From Staphylococcaceae bacterium UBA6286 (lineage in GTDB: Bacteria > Bacillota > Bacilli > Staphylococcales > Staphylococcaceae), in contig DJUI01000081.1 of NCBI GenBank assembly GCA_002438305.1, forward strand, positions 30,511 to 36,910: a stretch of 6,400 nt of DNA. The letters are read 5' to 3'. Shown piece after piece: positions 5,679 through 6,400 of the stretch (position 1 is its first letter; every line of letters begins with the position of its first letter). A program made the translations under genes and the position numbers. The notes below the pieces were generated by a model. It saw only the letters and a program-made list of their open reading frames with translations, ran no database searches and had not been told where the DNA came from.

Positions 5679-6400
5679 ATGATCAAAAAAGCGGTCTTGA
5701 CTACGATAGCAGCTCTAACTCTAGGGACCCATGCGGGCTATGCAGAAAACTTTAGCGACCGAGCACCGGAGATTAAGCCGACAGCTGCGAATGGTCAGAG
5801 CGTCTTAGTTGATAATACCCATGGTCAGACTGCAGGAGCAGCGGACTGGGTCATTGATGGTGCATTTTCTGATTTTGGTAACGGCATAGCAGCAAAAGGT
5901 TATCATGTGAAAGAATTGCGTAAAGGAAAATCGATTAAATATGAAGACTTGTCTGCGCATGACATTTTCATTATACCTGAAGCAAATATTCCGTACAAGG
6001 TCACAGAGCAAGATGCGATTTTAAAATTTGTTCAGCAGGGCGGTAGTGTATTTTTCATTGCTGACCACTATAATGCCGACCGAAACTTAAATCGTTTTGA
6101 TTCTTCAGAAATCTTCAATGGTTATCGCCGGGGCGCGTATAATGATCCTGCAAAAGGGATGACGACCGCAGAAAAACAGTCCTCGAAAATGACAGGAGTA
6201 GGGAGCTCTGACTGGCTGTCGGCGCATTTCGGCGTCAGATTCAGATATAATGCACTGAATAATATCATTGCGACAGATATTGTACGCGATGCCGGTGCAT
6301 TTGGTATTACAAATGGAGTTAATAGTGTTGCGATGCATGCGGGCTCTACACTTGCGATTACCAGCCCTGATATTGCTAAAGGACTCGTATACTTACCATT
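5679..6400 (+). CDS. Secreted protein with a glutamine-amidotransferase-like fold, function unknown (3' truncated)
   Basis: The frame is open from ATG 5679 to the window edge, giving 240 residues with no stop. The N-terminus is a classical export signal: MIKK, a hydrophobic core TTIAALTLGTHA, and a G-Y-A cleavage site after about residue 22, with no lipobox. The mature part has the pattern of class I glutamine-amidotransferase/ThuA-like or DUF4350-type domains. VLVDNTHGQTAGAADWVIDG (42-61) is the first strand and a His-Gly turn; GYHVKELR (74-81) and HDIFIIPEANIP (94-105) are further strands. AILKFVQQGGSVFFIADHYN (113-132) is the typical helix, GG turn and strand, here ending in Asp-His. ADRNLNRFD then GYRRGAYNDP (about 133-157) and SSDWL (176-180) look strongly conserved but unassigned. 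I recall similar proteins in staphylococci and bacilli named only as DNA-binding or hypothetical; this label is from memory. No amidotransferase Cys is visible, so a catalytic role is unproven. It is divergent from phnD, with its own -10 box and ribosome binding site. Confidence 0.85.
   Translation, partial: MIKKAVLTTIAALTLGTHAGYAENFSDRAPEIKPTAANGQSVLVDNTHGQTAGAADWVIDGAFSDFGNGIAAKGYHVKELRKGKSIKYEDLSAHDIFIIPEANIPYKVTEQDAILKFVQQGGSVFFIADHYNADRNLNRFDSSEIFNGYRRGAYNDPAKGMTTAEKQSSKMTGVGSSDWLSAHFGVRFRYNALNNIIATDIVRDAGAFGITNGVNSVAMHAGSTLAITSPDIAKGLVYLP

Noticed and set aside
5805..6338. Minus-strand open frames opposite the secreted-protein gene
   Set aside because: The plus-strand frame has a promoter box, a ribosome binding site, a signal peptide and a domain pattern; the minus-strand translations are Cys/Arg/Ile-rich with no recognisable features.
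1..6400. CRISPR array, tRNA or rRNA gene, insertion sequence, attachment site, toxin-antitoxin or defence system
   Set aside because: I saw no regularly spaced repeats, tRNA-like cloverleaf ends, transposase-like protein or flanking terminal repeats. Apart from the truncated end genes and short control regions, everything is explained by housekeeping and transport genes.

Overview
The window looks like chromosomal DNA from a low-to-moderate GC Gram-positive bacterium (Bacillota), most likely of the family Staphylococcaceae. The clues are the dnaX-ybaB-recR order, strong AGGAGG-type ribosome binding sites, a Gram-positive lipoprotein signal on PhnD, and the protein sequences themselves. The genus cannot be fixed by eye. 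The base composition seems less AT-rich than Staphylococcus aureus, so a relative such as Macrococcus, Jeotgalicoccus or Salinicoccus is possible; this is inference.

Layout. Positions 1-2066 (+ strand) hold a DNA maintenance cluster: the 3' part of dnaX (clamp loader tau subunit), the small nucleoid-associated gene ybaB/ebfC, and recR, which overlaps ybaB by one base. A perfect 14-bp hairpin with a T tract (2065-2102) closes this unit and also serves the convergent operon that follows.

Positions 2109-5479 (- strand) are a complete phosphonate-type ABC importer operon, read phnD (binding lipoprotein) - phnC (ATPase) - phnE1 - phnE2 (two permeases). The last three genes overlap by 1 and 4 bases, so they are probably translationally coupled. 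phnD is separated from phnC by a strong hairpin plus U tract that looks like a partial terminator. This would give more binding protein than membrane components. No C-P lyase, phosphonatase or phosphite dehydrogenase gene lies in the window, so the substrate is open.

Positions 5480-5678 form a divergent AT-rich control region. It has a 10-bp inverted repeat with half-site centres 41 bp apart, a perfect TATAAT box on the + strand, and hexamers resembling PhoP boxes at 10-11 bp intervals. From 5679 a secreted protein gene of the glutamine-amidotransferase-like fold runs off the right edge. Its position back to back with phnD suggests, but does not prove, a shared role in phosphorus scavenging.

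Most of the window is ordinary. The points worth a second look are the divergent control region, the phnD-phnC attenuator, and the secreted protein of unknown function.
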